DNA of 40,148 nucleotides from an uncultured Verrucomicrobiales bacterium (GTDB taxonomy: Bacteria; Verrucomicrobiota; Verrucomicrobiia; Verrucomicrobiales; Akkermansiaceae). Position numbers and translations under genes: made by a program. The DNA lies in the NCBI GenBank assembly GCA_937951675.1, contig CALFBI010000015.1:1-40148 (forward strand). Reading direction: 5' to 3'. This document shows, piece by piece, positions 26,076 through 33,606 of this stretch; within the stretch, counting starts at the first letter, position 1, and the number at the start of each line of letters is the position of its first letter. The notes below the pieces were generated by a model. It was not told the origin of the DNA, searched no databases, and was given only the letters and a program-made list of their open reading frames with translations.

Positions 26076-26113
26076 ACTAAAAAAGCTGACAACGATGATT
26101 CGTTGTCAGCTTT
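26076..26113 (-). terminator. Intrinsic terminator of rpoA-rplQ
   Basis: On the minus strand, AAAGCTGACAACGA and its exact complement enclose a four-base loop and are followed by six T residues, 29 bases after the rplQ stop. The hairpin is long and perfect, and is followed directly by ubiE on the same strand. Confidence 0.88.
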
Positions 26114-26142
26114 AAATGAATTTTTAATCAATTCAGAAGTTT

Positions 26143-26544
26143 TTACTCTGCCGCTTCTTCAGCAACAGCAACTTCTTCGACTTGGTCAACTTGATCAACC
26201 CATTCGATGTATGCCATTGGTGCAGCATCACTCGTGCGGGGTCCAAGTTTCGTAATCCGGCAGTAACCACCTTGACGATCAGCCGAAGCAGGAGCAACAA
26301 CATCAAAAAGTTTCTTTGCGACGTCTTTATGACGAAGGAAAGCAACAGCTTGGCGACGTGCGTGAAGATCACCTCTTTTACCTAAGGTAACAAGGCGCTC
26401 TGCAACTGGACGGAGTGCTTTAGCTTTTGCAACAGTAGTGCGGATCCGGCCGTGCTCAATAAGTTGGCAAGCAAGGTTCGCCAAGAGAGCGCGACGTTGA
26501 TCAGCGGTCCGCTGGAGTTTGGCAGTTTTTTTACGATGTCTCAT
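26143..26544 (-). CDS. rplQ: 50S ribosomal protein L17
   Basis: Ribosomal protein L17 of the large subunit has 133 residues here. The N-terminus [20 protein letters not shown] and [21 protein letters not shown] are diagnostic, as is [23 protein letters not shown]. The C-terminus carries an additional acidic tail ([18 protein letters not shown]) beyond the usual end, absent from the E. coli protein. It lies 33 bases after rpoA and is followed by a strong terminator, so rpoA-rplQ form one transcript. Confidence 0.96.
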   Translation of the reverse strand: MRHRKKTAKLQRTADQRRALLANLACQLIEHGRIRTTVAKAKALRPVAERLVTLGKRGDLHARRQAVAFLRHKDVAKKLFDVVAPASADRQGGYCRITKLGPRTSDAAPMAYIEWVDQVDQVEEVAVAEEAAE

Positions 26545-26577
26545 GGAATCAAATAGTATTAAACGTTAACAATTAAA

Positions 26578-27708
26578 TTAGTCATCAAGGTTTTGAGCGA
26601 TGAGGTCAGCAAGGCCTACTGGCGCTTCCTCTTCCATCGATAATCTTGGTGCAGGGAGAGCCCCAATCGAAGGCCCGGTAAGGAGACTTGGGTCGAAGGT
26701 CATTCCTAATCCAAGACCAAGCTCCGAAAGTTTATCTTTAATCTCGTTCAGAGATTTTTTCCCGAAGTTACGATACTTCAGCATTTCAGCTTCAGATTTC
26801 ATCGCAAGCTGTCCGACTGATGTAATATTCGCATTATTGAGGCAATTCGCCGCACGAACTGAAAGTTCGATCTCATTAACGCTCATATTAAGCAATTTCT
26901 TAAGGCTACTGTTTTCTTCGGTCTGCTCTGGTTGAGCTTCATCAAAGTCAACGGCATCATCATCATAATTGACGAACACGTCGAGATGATGGCGGAAAAT
27001 CGCAGAAGCTTGTAATAAAGCATCATGTGGCTCGATACGGCCATCAGTCCAAATTTCAAGAATCACCTTATCGAAATCAGTCATTTGACCAATCCGAGTG
27101 TTTTCAACGGCGTATTTGACACGCGTGATTGGCGAAAAGATCGAATCGATCGCGATGACACCAATAGGAGCATCTTTCGTCTTATTTTCGTCATTGGTGT
27201 GGAAACCACGACCTACTTTAACTTCAAATTCGCAATCGAACTTAATTTTGCGATCAAGGTGACAAATGATTTGGTCCTTATTAACGACTTCGTAGCGATT
27301 ATCGTCTTCGATATCACCAGCAGTGATTGCACCTTCTTTCTCAACATTAATGCGAAGAATGCTTGATTCTTTAGAATGGTGCTTAAAACACACTTTCTTA
27401 AGATTGAGAATAATCTCAGTGACGTCTTCGACTACCCCTGGAAGGCTTGAAAATTCATGTTGGCAACCTGCAATCCGAACCGATGTGATGGAAGCGCCTT
27501 CAAGAGATGAAAGTAAAACTCGTCTCAATGAGTTTCCGATCGTGTGTCCGAAACCACGCTCAAATGGCTCAGCTACAAAGCGAGCATAAGTATCTGTAGC
27601 GGTATCTTCGTCTTTCACAAGACGGTTCGGGAGTTCGAAGCGTTCAAGCTTCACTGGTTGCTGAGCATCATCTTGCTCTTCAACTTCTTGGATGTTTTCT
27701 TCTGACAT
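26578..27708 (-). CDS. rpoA: DNA-directed RNA polymerase subunit alpha
   Basis: The alpha subunit nucleates RNA polymerase assembly and contacts activators and UP elements. Its 376 residues exceed E. coli's 329, partly from a Glu/Gln/Asp-rich N-terminal lead of about 20 residues. The N-terminal dimer domain shows VAEPFERGFGHTIGNSLRRV and the C-terminal domain shows LSVRAANCLNNANITSVGQL and FGKKSLNEIKDKLSELGL. It has its own upstream region and is not preceded by rpsM, rpsK or rpsD as in many bacteria. A sigma70-like promoter can be drawn about 95 bases upstream. Confidence 0.96.
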   Translation of the reverse strand: MSEENIQEVEEQDDAQQPVKLERFELPNRLVKDEDTATDTYARFVAEPFERGFGHTIGNSLRRVLLSSLEGASITSVRIAGCQHEFSSLPGVVEDVTEIILNLKKVCFKHHSKESSILRINVEKEGAITAGDIEDDNRYEVVNKDQIICHLDRKIKFDCEFEVKVGRGFHTNDENKTKDAPIGVIAIDSIFSPITRVKYAVENTRIGQMTDFDKVILEIWTDGRIEPHDALLQASAIFRHHLDVFVNYDDDAVDFDEAQPEQTEENSSLKKLLNMSVNEIELSVRAANCLNNANITSVGQLAMKSEAEMLKYRNFGKKSLNEIKDKLSELGLGLGMTFDPSLLTGPSIGALPAPRLSMEEEAPVGLADLIAQNLDD

Positions 27709-27802
27709 ATTGATATATTACCGGGTTTCCCCTTACGCAGAATGACCTTTAAAAAGGACAAGGGACCTACGGCATGTTGGTTTGATAACCTGCGAGCCGG
27801 CT

Positions 27803-27831
27803 TAATTAGAGGAGGAATAGGCTTTTTGCAA
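27803..27831 (-). promoter_or_regulatory. Candidate sigma70 promoter for rpoA-rplQ
   Basis: On the minus strand TTGCAA is followed after exactly 17 bases by TAATTA. This would start transcription about 90 bases before the rpoA start codon. Both hexamers deviate from consensus (two and two positions), so this is a moderate call based on spacing and orientation. Confidence 0.4.
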
Positions 27832-28022
27832 TCCCCAATTTAAGGAAAACACTTTAAAAAACATGACCCCCCTTTCTTTTGCTCCCTCACAGACCCCAAT
27901 CCCGCTTCATATTACCCTTAAAAAACCTATCATGACGTTTTAAAAACGGCCTTATTAAGGTTGGCCCGATAACCAAAAAAAGAAGTTTGAGTCAACTTAA
28001 TTTCAACAATACGACAAAAATA

Positions 28023-28053
28023 TTGTCATCTAATGAAAGAAGTATTATTATAA
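28023..28053 (+). promoter_or_regulatory. Candidate promoter for the AP2-like gene
   Basis: TTGTCA lies upstream of an A/T-rich TATTATTATAA block, with 14-19 bases between depending on which hexamer is used as the -10. It begins 81 bases before the AP2-like start codon. The region is so A/T-rich that this is a weak call. Confidence 0.3.
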
Positions 28054-28103
28054 CAATGTAATGATTAGTTAAACATAACCATAACTTCCCAACCAAAAAA
28101 CCT

Positions 28104-28364
28104 ATGAAATCTAAAAAGAACCTCACCCGTTTTACTTACGAAACGACCGCCTTCCAAGGATGGAGACTTTGTATCTCGAGAGCTGGCACGACCTTCACTC
28201 GTTACTTTTCTGACAAGCAATATGGAGGCCCTAAAAAATCCCTCAAAGCGGCCGAAACTTGTCTTAAAGACATCAAAACCCTTGTCGACAACTCACGCCG
28301 TGTCAACGGGAAGCTCAGCAAAGCCACTGTGAAAAAAGCTGACAAATTGATAAAAGACAGTTGA
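28104..28364 (+). CDS. Small basic AP2-like DNA-binding protein
   Basis: This 86-residue, Lys/Arg-rich cytoplasmic protein has a central segment GWRLCISRAGTTFTRYFSD followed by KQYGGPKKSLKAAETCLKDI. The pattern of a Trp-containing strand, a basic strand, an aromatic strand ending in SD, a YGG turn, and then an Ala-rich helix matches the AP2/ERF-type fold of small bacterial proteins and the N-terminal arm domain of some integrases. The final 20 residues are a Lys-rich helix. It is probably a DNA- or RNA-binding factor. The photolyase gene starts 30 bases downstream on the same strand, so the two may be co-transcribed. No mobile-element gene is nearby. Confidence 0.6.
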   Translation: MKSKKNLTRFTYETTAFQGWRLCISRAGTTFTRYFSDKQYGGPKKSLKAAETCLKDIKTLVDNSRRVNGKLSKATVKKADKLIKDS

Positions 28365-28394
28365 AAAAAAATGATTCCGAGCTGAGTAATCCTT

Positions 28395-29822
28395 ATGGAT
28401 TGTTCAGAATCACTCTCATATCAAAAAGCTCTCTTTTGGTTTCGCAGAGATCTCCGAGTCACTGATAACAAAGGTCTGAATGCCTGTATTAGAGGAAGCA
28501 TAGAAATGCTTCCTCTTTTTATTACCAGCGAATGGCAACATGAGCATCCTTGGACCGGGCCGGGGCGACAGCAATTCTTATGTGAATGCCTTCAATCTTT
28601 GAGCCATAACCTCAATCATCTCGATTCTGGATTATGCTTCAGAAAAGGCCCCCAAGTGGAAACCTTAATTAAGCTCGCACTAGAGACTGGAGCTAAGGCG
28701 ATCTTTTTCAATCAAGATCCAGACCCCTATGGAAAGCAGGTCGAAAAAAAACTTGTTCTGGAAGCAAAAAAACACGGCATCAAAGTGCATGCTTACCACG
28801 ACCTTTCTCTCCATGCTCCAGGGGAATGCCTCAAAAAAGACGGCACCCCTTACCGCGTTTACACTCCTTATTTCAATCGCTGGATTGAATTAGAAAAACC
28901 TCGCTCTTCTCAACGCCTTAAACTGCCTCCTCTCATCCCTAATGTCGAAATGGGAAGCCCACCAGAACTCTCTCATTGGGGACTCACCCTTCCTAAAAAT
29001 CACCACGCTCTCCCAGGCGGGGAAAAAGCAGCCAAGAAGCGCCTCAAGCAAGCCGTTACCCGCGTTCCTTATTATTTAGCAAAGAGAGATCATCCTGCAG
29101 CAGAAGGAACCAGCCGTATTTCTCAAGACCTCAGATGGGGAACCTTATCGATCCGTAAAGTCTACGAAACGATCTCTACTGCAGCCCAATCTGACCTTAA
29201 GAACCACAGCTCCTATCATACCTTTTTAAAAGAAATTGCCTGGCGTGAATTTTACTTACAGATTTTAGACCATTTCCCCGAAGTGCTCACAAAAGAATTT
29301 CAATCAGTTTACTACAACCTGCCCTGGCAATTCGAGGAAACCTACTGGAAGGCATGGACCTCCGGACAAACAGGCTTCCCTATCATCGATGCAGGAATAA
29401 GAGAACTTTTACAGACAGGGCATATGCATAATCGAGTTCGAATGATTGTGGCCATGTTTTTGACCAAAGACCTTCATATTGACTGGCGTCATGGCGAGCA
29501 ATTTTTCAACCAACACTTAATTGATGGAGAAATTGCTTCAAATAACGGGGGCTGGCAATGGAGCGCAGGCACCGGAGCTGATGCGGCACCTTATTTCCGG
29601 ATTCAAAATCCATGGACTCAAACGAAAAAATTCGATCCTCAAGGGGACTACATTAAACAATGGGTTCCCGAGCTCCAAGAAGCGACCCCTCGACAGCTTT
29701 TTACTGACCCTGGAGGTGGCATCTCCGTCCACCCTGGATATACGCCTACTATTGTTGACCACAATACGGAGCGTTTAAAAACTCTCTCTATTTTCCAAAC
29801 TCATCGAGAAGCTCTGATGTAG
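28395..29822 (+). CDS. phr: Deoxyribodipyrimidine photolyase (CPD photolyase, cryptochrome family)
   Basis: This flavoenzyme of 475 residues repairs UV-induced cyclobutane pyrimidine dimers with light. The N-terminal antenna domain is LFWFRRDLRVTDNKGLNAC. The FAD-binding C-terminal half shows TGFPIIDAGIRELLQTGHMHNR, VAMFLTKDLHIDWRHGEQFF, and ASNNGGWQWSAGTGADAAPYF followed by FRIQNPW, all diagnostic of class I CPD photolyases. The Asn near the flavin N5 (in SNNGGWQW) fits a repair enzyme. The Trp electron-transfer positions appear to be in place but I did not align them. It follows the small AP2-like gene by 30 bases. Confidence 0.95.
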   Translation: MDCSESLSYQKALFWFRRDLRVTDNKGLNACIRGSIEMLPLFITSEWQHEHPWTGPGRQQFLCECLQSLSHNLNHLDSGLCFRKGPQVETLIKLALETGAKAIFFNQDPDPYGKQVEKKLVLEAKKHGIKVHAYHDLSLHAPGECLKKDGTPYRVYTPYFNRWIELEKPRSSQRLKLPPLIPNVEMGSPPELSHWGLTLPKNHHALPGGEKAAKKRLKQAVTRVPYYLAKRDHPAAEGTSRISQDLRWGTLSIRKVYETISTAAQSDLKNHSSYHTFLKEIAWREFYLQILDHFPEVLTKEFQSVYYNLPWQFEETYWKAWTSGQTGFPIIDAGIRELLQTGHMHNRVRMIVAMFLTKDLHIDWRHGEQFFNQHLIDGEIASNNGGWQWSAGTGADAAPYFRIQNPWTQTKKFDPQGDYIKQWVPELQEATPRQLFTDPGGGISVHPGYTPTIVDHNTERLKTLSIFQTHREALM

Positions 29823-29841
29823 ATTTAAGTAAATATCATCT

Positions 29842-30855
29842 CTACTCATCCTTCTTGGGTTCTTTTAAAATATCATTAAAAATCTCCAAGAGCTTTTCTG
29901 CCGGTATCGCATAACTTTCGCTGCGACTAAAAGCAGAGATATTCATTCCGACACACTTCCCATCAAGATCGCAAAGTGGCCCTCCTACAGAACGATTTGT
30001 CATAGGAATCGAATGTTGTAAAACTAACGGGAACCCACTTCGGCGTTCTGAAATCCGCCCACTCATCGCATCGTTACGAGTGCCTGAGCGAGGATAAACT
30101 TCTTTCCGAGGCTTCAGTAGGACTTCTATTTCAAATTCGCGCGCCCCTCTTTTCATCCCTAAAGTCATGGAATCTCCCGAGACTTTGGTGAGAAGAGCCT
30201 CTTCTAATGACTCCGTATCTTTAATAATGACCTCTCCTACCCGCAGTAATTGATCACCCTCTTTCAAATCAGAATGAATGACATCTAATTTTTCATCTAA
30301 GTTATCAGCGACAAAAACAGACTCTTTTTCTTTGTCTTCATTCCATGAAAAAGGGAGAACCACCTCCCCCTTCATGTAAACAGGGCGCGTTTTGGCACTA
30401 ATGATTCCAACTCGAATTCGCCTTCTTCTTTTTGAGGTCGCTCCATTGCTCACCACCCATTTCCCCATTTCAGTATTCTCACTGGACCAAGTCACCTGAG
30501 GCAAATCCTGACCATTCACTTTGAGTAAAATCAAATCCCACTCTGGAATTTCTGCAACCTCTTCTAACTCTTTATAGATGGTTGTTTTGTGAACCAAATA
30601 AGTTGTTTCTCGTTTTTGATATTCACTGAGCTTAGCGAAAAAATAACCACGTTGATCAATTAAAGACGCGAACCCATAATGTCGGCGACCCTCATAAAGA
30701 ACCCCACTCGATTTTTGAATCGCCTCTTGCGGAACTCTAAAGGCTTGACGGGTCTCTTTCCCATTAGTCCGAAATGCTCCTTCTAACTGTTGAGCTTGCG
30801 ATAAGCTACTCCATAAGAAACACGCCAATAGAAAACAGGCTTTACTTAGATCCAT
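29842..30855 (-). CDS. Degenerate trypsin-like (HtrA-type) protein with internal PDZ domain, probably inactive
   Basis: This 337-residue protein has a signal peptide (ACFLLACFLWSSLSQA). It reads as a pseudo-protease. By comparison with the intact neighbour, the catalytic His position aligns with Ser77 (GYFFAKLSEY), Asp107 is kept in EWDLILLKV, and the nucleophile Ser is Val290 in NRSVGGPLCDLDGKCVGMN. A PDZ-like segment (about residues 185-250; SDLKEGDQLLRVGEVIIKDT) lies between the Asp and the Ser loops, i.e. inside the protease fold rather than after it. The start overlaps the last 14 bases of the active protease gene, so the two are translationally coupled. A scaffold, inhibitor or substrate-receptor role is the likely explanation. 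Confidence 0.75.
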   Translation of the reverse strand: MDLSKACFLLACFLWSSLSQAQQLEGAFRTNGKETRQAFRVPQEAIQKSSGVLYEGRRHYGFASLIDQRGYFFAKLSEYQKRETTYLVHKTTIYKELEEVAEIPEWDLILLKVNGQDLPQVTWSSENTEMGKWVVSNGATSKRRRRIRVGIISAKTRPVYMKGEVVLPFSWNEDKEKESVFVADNLDEKLDVIHSDLKEGDQLLRVGEVIIKDTESLEEALLTKVSGDSMTLGMKRGAREFEIEVLLKPRKEVYPRSGTRNDAMSGRISERRSGFPLVLQHSIPMTNRSVGGPLCDLDGKCVGMNISAFSRSESYAIPAEKLLEIFNDILKEPKKDE

Positions 30856-31945
30856 AACGTATTTTGATTATAATTGTTTCACCCTGCCGTTCGACTTTAA
30901 CCTCATCGAACTCTTTTTCTGCTTTCTTTGCTAAATAAGATGACAATTGCTTTTGATCATTCACCTCTGTGTCCCCTACTGAAATAATAATATCGTTAAC
31001 CAAAATTTTGTTTTTTTCGGCAACACTTCCTTCCCACGTTTCAAGCACCTGAAGCCCTTTCCCTGAAGCTGATTTCACTCGAACTCCTAGAAAAGCAGTC
31101 CCCGGTTGAGGCTTCTTTGCGAAAGGCCCTTCTCCTATAAATTCCGAATCTAAAAGCCGCTCCCAATTTTCCTTATAAACATGAATAGGCACATGCATAT
31201 TTTGTTCCTTGGAAGAACTGACTCTACTATGAATTCCTACTAATTGACCTTTTAGATTAAATAATGGCCCTCCAGAGTCACCCCCAATCACAGCACAGTC
31301 TGATTGAATCGTCACTTCAGCTTCCCTAACAATTCGCCCTACCCTAGCCACGATTCCTCGTTCCTTATCAAAACCGCCAGAATACCCTAAAGCATAAACC
31401 CAATGCCCTACCTTAAGGTCATCTGATGCTGCCACTGTCACATAGGGATAAGGGCCTCCCCCCTTCAACTGAGCTAAGGCAGCATCTGTTTGAGAATCAA
31501 GGCCTAAGGAAACAGCTTGATGCTCTGAACCGTCTTCAAAACGAACCTTGAATTCTTCTCCCACTCCCGTGGTGACATGGGCTGCCGTCATCACGAGTCC
31601 TTCTGGAGAGATAATAACTCCTGACCCTTCCCCTGCTTCTAATTCAATATTAACAGTTGCAAGTTTCGAGTTTTGAATTGAGCTCAATATGAGCGCTTGA
31701 ATGGTCAATAAATCTTTAGAGCTTTTAGGCGCTTTGAGCTCATTAACATATAGTCTCCTATCAGAATCTGGCTCAGCTTTCACCTGCCAAACACTGCAAC
31801 TTATTAAGAGAGCAACTGTTAGAAAAGAGTGAGGGCACCCCAAATTCAATAGTGGAAACCCCCTAACCAAGAATTGAATTATAACTGGAATGCCCTCACA
31901 GAGAGTATTCTCCTTTTTTCTCTTATCTTCAAGTTTTTTGCGCAT
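30842..31945 (-). CDS. Secreted trypsin-like serine protease with C-terminal PDZ domain (HtrA/Deg-like)
   Basis: This 367-residue periplasmic protease has all catalytic residues: His123 in VMTAAHVTTG, Asp154 in SQTDAALAQL, Ser224 in GGDSGGPLFNLKGQLVG. A PDZ domain follows (about 270-360; VRVKSASGKGLQVLET, NDIIISVGDTEV). The likely signal peptide is SFLTVALLISCSVWQVKA, preceded by about 35 residues when the ATG at 31945 is used. A TTG at 31849 with AGGGGG upstream would give a more normal signal peptide and is a serious alternative. The downstream gene, overlapping by 14 bases, encodes a catalytically dead relative. Periplasmic protein quality control or regulated cleavage is the likely role. 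Confidence 0.85.
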   Translation of the reverse strand: MRKKLEDKRKKENTLCEGIPVIIQFLVRGFPLLNLGCPHSFLTVALLISCSVWQVKAEPDSDRRLYVNELKAPKSSKDLLTIQALILSSIQNSKLATVNIELEAGEGSGVIISPEGLVMTAAHVTTGVGEEFKVRFEDGSEHQAVSLGLDSQTDAALAQLKGGGPYPYVTVAASDDLKVGHWVYALGYSGGFDKERGIVARVGRIVREAEVTIQSDCAVIGGDSGGPLFNLKGQLVGIHSRVSSSKEQNMHVPIHVYKENWERLLDSEFIGEGPFAKKPQPGTAFLGVRVKSASGKGLQVLETWEGSVAEKNKILVNDIIISVGDTEVNDQKQLSSYLAKKAEKEFDEVKVERQGETIIIKIRYGSK

Positions 31946-32007
31946 TCAATTTCTATTTTTTTGCAGGAGACTCCTTCGAATGATACACCAGAAGCTCTTT
32001 GGGTGAT

Positions 32008-33033
32008 TTATAAAACGGATTTCTTTTTCAGGCGCTCTTTTTTTTGCTCCGAAATAGGGCGATCTGCATTGCTATAATCCATCGTCAAAACCGGGCCTAA
32101 ACCGTGTGGGGCTCCTAATGAAGGCTGAATATCGTGTGGCGTGAATTGGTAAACTTTATGTTTCTTACTTCGAAATATCATCACTATGGAGCTAATCATG
32201 AAAATCACGGCCCCCACCAAGCTCCATAAATAGAAGCGCTCTGACCCTTCTGTTTTTTCTATCAAATCATTTAAGACGAGATCCTCAGATCCAACAACAT
32301 CCTCTACTTCATCTAACAAATAAGGTTGCTCGTCTACAATTTGCAGGCTCAACTCATTAATAAAAACTTCCAATGGCCTCTCTTTATTTTCCGAAGCAGA
32401 TAAAGCTGACTTTAACCACTGTTGAGAAGGTAATGCCTCAGGAGCTACAATTTCTGAAGAAGATGGAGTCGCCAAGTAATACGCCGCAACGATTTCTTCG
32501 GTCTGAGAAGAAGCATGTAATTCATAGGAGTCATGCACGGTCTGCTGCTGTGGCCAATCTGTTTTACTCTCATATATATAGAGATAGAGGTTATGCTTAG
32601 ATAACCCTGCATGCCGGTTCAATAAACCATTTAACTCCCTCAGGTCACGGTCCGTCAATTCACCACGAGGATCAATCACATAAGAAGCTGGAATTTGGCT
32701 CAGTGAATCGGCTAAAGCCCGCTCTTTTGCCAGGTGTTCTATTTCCTTTGCTACTTTTTCCTGTTCGGCTCGAGCCTCTTCATAATCACTTTCGGACAAC
32801 CGATACCTAAAGTCGTCTTTTTTCCCAAAAAGCACCTTCGCGCATTCTTGGATCATACTGCCAACTTCAACCTCTTCTTCCTCAGACCACGCTGGCATTG
32901 CCCAACCTAAACGCGGAGCGTATTGCAATTCCTGTGCTCGCTGCTCGGTGTTGCCACAAAGCACCGCTGAACCATTCAGCAGCAGCCAAGCAATCAGATA
33001 AAAAAGAGTAAAATGACCCAATTTACGAAACAT
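32008..33033 (-). CDS. TPM-like periplasmic domain protein with a C-terminal membrane anchor
   Basis: This 341-residue protein has a signal peptide (LFYLIAWLLLNGSAVLC), a Glu-rich helical segment, and a TPM-like region (YVIDPRGELTDRDLRELNGLL, HNLYLYIYESK). One membrane span lies near residues 273-290 (LVGAVIFMISSIVMIF), followed by a cytoplasmic tail of about 50 residues with a Lys-rich end. The order of TPM domain, membrane span and cytoplasmic tail is familiar from YgcG/Psb32-like proteins, but the conserved core is divergent, so the domain call is moderate. Its start overlaps the preceding zinc-ribbon/TPM gene by 11 bases. The protease pair follows 62 bases downstream. Confidence 0.65.
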   Translation of the reverse strand: MFRKLGHFTLFYLIAWLLLNGSAVLCGNTEQRAQELQYAPRLGWAMPAWSEEEEVEVGSMIQECAKVLFGKKDDFRYRLSESDYEEARAEQEKVAKEIEHLAKERALADSLSQIPASYVIDPRGELTDRDLRELNGLLNRHAGLSKHNLYLYIYESKTDWPQQQTVHDSYELHASSQTEEIVAAYYLATPSSSEIVAPEALPSQQWLKSALSASENKERPLEVFINELSLQIVDEQPYLLDEVEDVVGSEDLVLNDLIEKTEGSERFYLWSLVGAVIFMISSIVMIFRSKKHKVYQFTPHDIQPSLGAPHGLGPVLTMDYSNADRPISEQKKERLKKKSVL

Positions 33034-33553
33034 TGGCTTTGAGTTTTTTCGTGATTAAATCGATCAGCATAACGAAACTCCGCGCATACTCACCTGCAAT
33101 GAGAAGGTGATGCACCCTGCTCATACATTGAAACATATCTGCGTCTGATAAGTAATGAGAAATTTGATAACCCCGAATGCTCGATAACTCCTTACGTTTA
33201 AAATCTAAGGCCACTAGTAAACCCCACTGGCCGTCTCCCTTTTCGGGCATCTGAGCCTGATTAAAAACCCAAAAAAGCCACTCTCTCTGCCTCTCATCAA
33301 GTTCTTCCTGATGAACCACAAAACATAATCGAATTTGAGGAAACCGTTGATGAAAGATCTTTAGAGCCTCCCGAATCTTTTTACGATCGGCATGCCTAAC
33401 CCCCCCCGCATTATCATAAAGGTAATTAAAAGGGTATTTTTCGTTTCCAAAGAAATTTTGTGCCTCCAGAAGGTGATAGCCACAATGAGGGCACTCCTCT
33501 GCACCCATGTGAAACGACTGTTCACATTTCACGCAAATAGGAGGCTGACTCAT
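33023..33553 (-). CDS. Zinc-ribbon plus TPM-domain protein, second copy
   Basis: This 176-residue protein has two Cys pairs (CVKC near the start and CPHCGYHL, residues 7-29), then a TPM-like domain: IRLCFVVHQEELDERQREW, WGLLVALDFKRKELSSIRGY, and HLLIAGEYARSFVMLIDLI. It is the same architecture as the protein at 11942-12526. No signal peptide is seen. I chose the ATG at 33553; the frame extends nine codons back to a TTG. It is the first gene of a four-gene unit. Its last 11 bases overlap the membrane TPM-like gene, suggesting that the two TPM proteins act together on opposite sides of the membrane. Confidence 0.72.
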   Translation of the reverse strand: MSQPPICVKCEQSFHMGAEECPHCGYHLLEAQNFFGNEKYPFNYLYDNAGGVRHADRKKIREALKIFHQRFPQIRLCFVVHQEELDERQREWLFWVFNQAQMPEKGDGQWGLLVALDFKRKELSSIRGYQISHYLSDADMFQCMSRVHHLLIAGEYARSFVMLIDLITKKLKANVS

Positions 33554-33606
33554 GGGGTTAAGTGATAATAAATGACGCAAGCTCTACCATCAAGAGCTCA
33601 CAATTG

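Larger units (their letters stand above)
27709..28103. other. Gene-free divergent region between rpoA and the AP2-like gene
   Basis: These 395 bases contain no convincing reading frame, tRNA or known RNA family that I recognise. The rpoA side is a leader of about 90 bases with GGAC/GTCC-type short repeats that could fold. The middle has homopolymer tracts (CCCCCC, AAAAAA, TTAAAAA). The AP2-like side is strongly A/T-rich. Candidate promoters are listed separately for each direction. A regulated ribosomal-protein leader on the rpoA side is conceivable but not demonstrated. Confidence 0.6.

Noticed and set aside
25700-27589. Plus-strand frames of 60-113 codons opposite ubiE and rpoA
   Set aside because: They are shadows of conserved genes on the other strand, with no conserved motif.
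28023-28103. A/T-rich stretch looked like a possible replication or integration site
   Set aside because: No repeats of DnaA-box type, no integrase or tRNA nearby, and the region is adequately explained as a promoter area.
33584-33602. AGCTCT/AGAGCT hairpin between the reductase and zinc-ribbon genes
   Set aside because: The stem is only six pairs, has no T-run and is compatible with chance.
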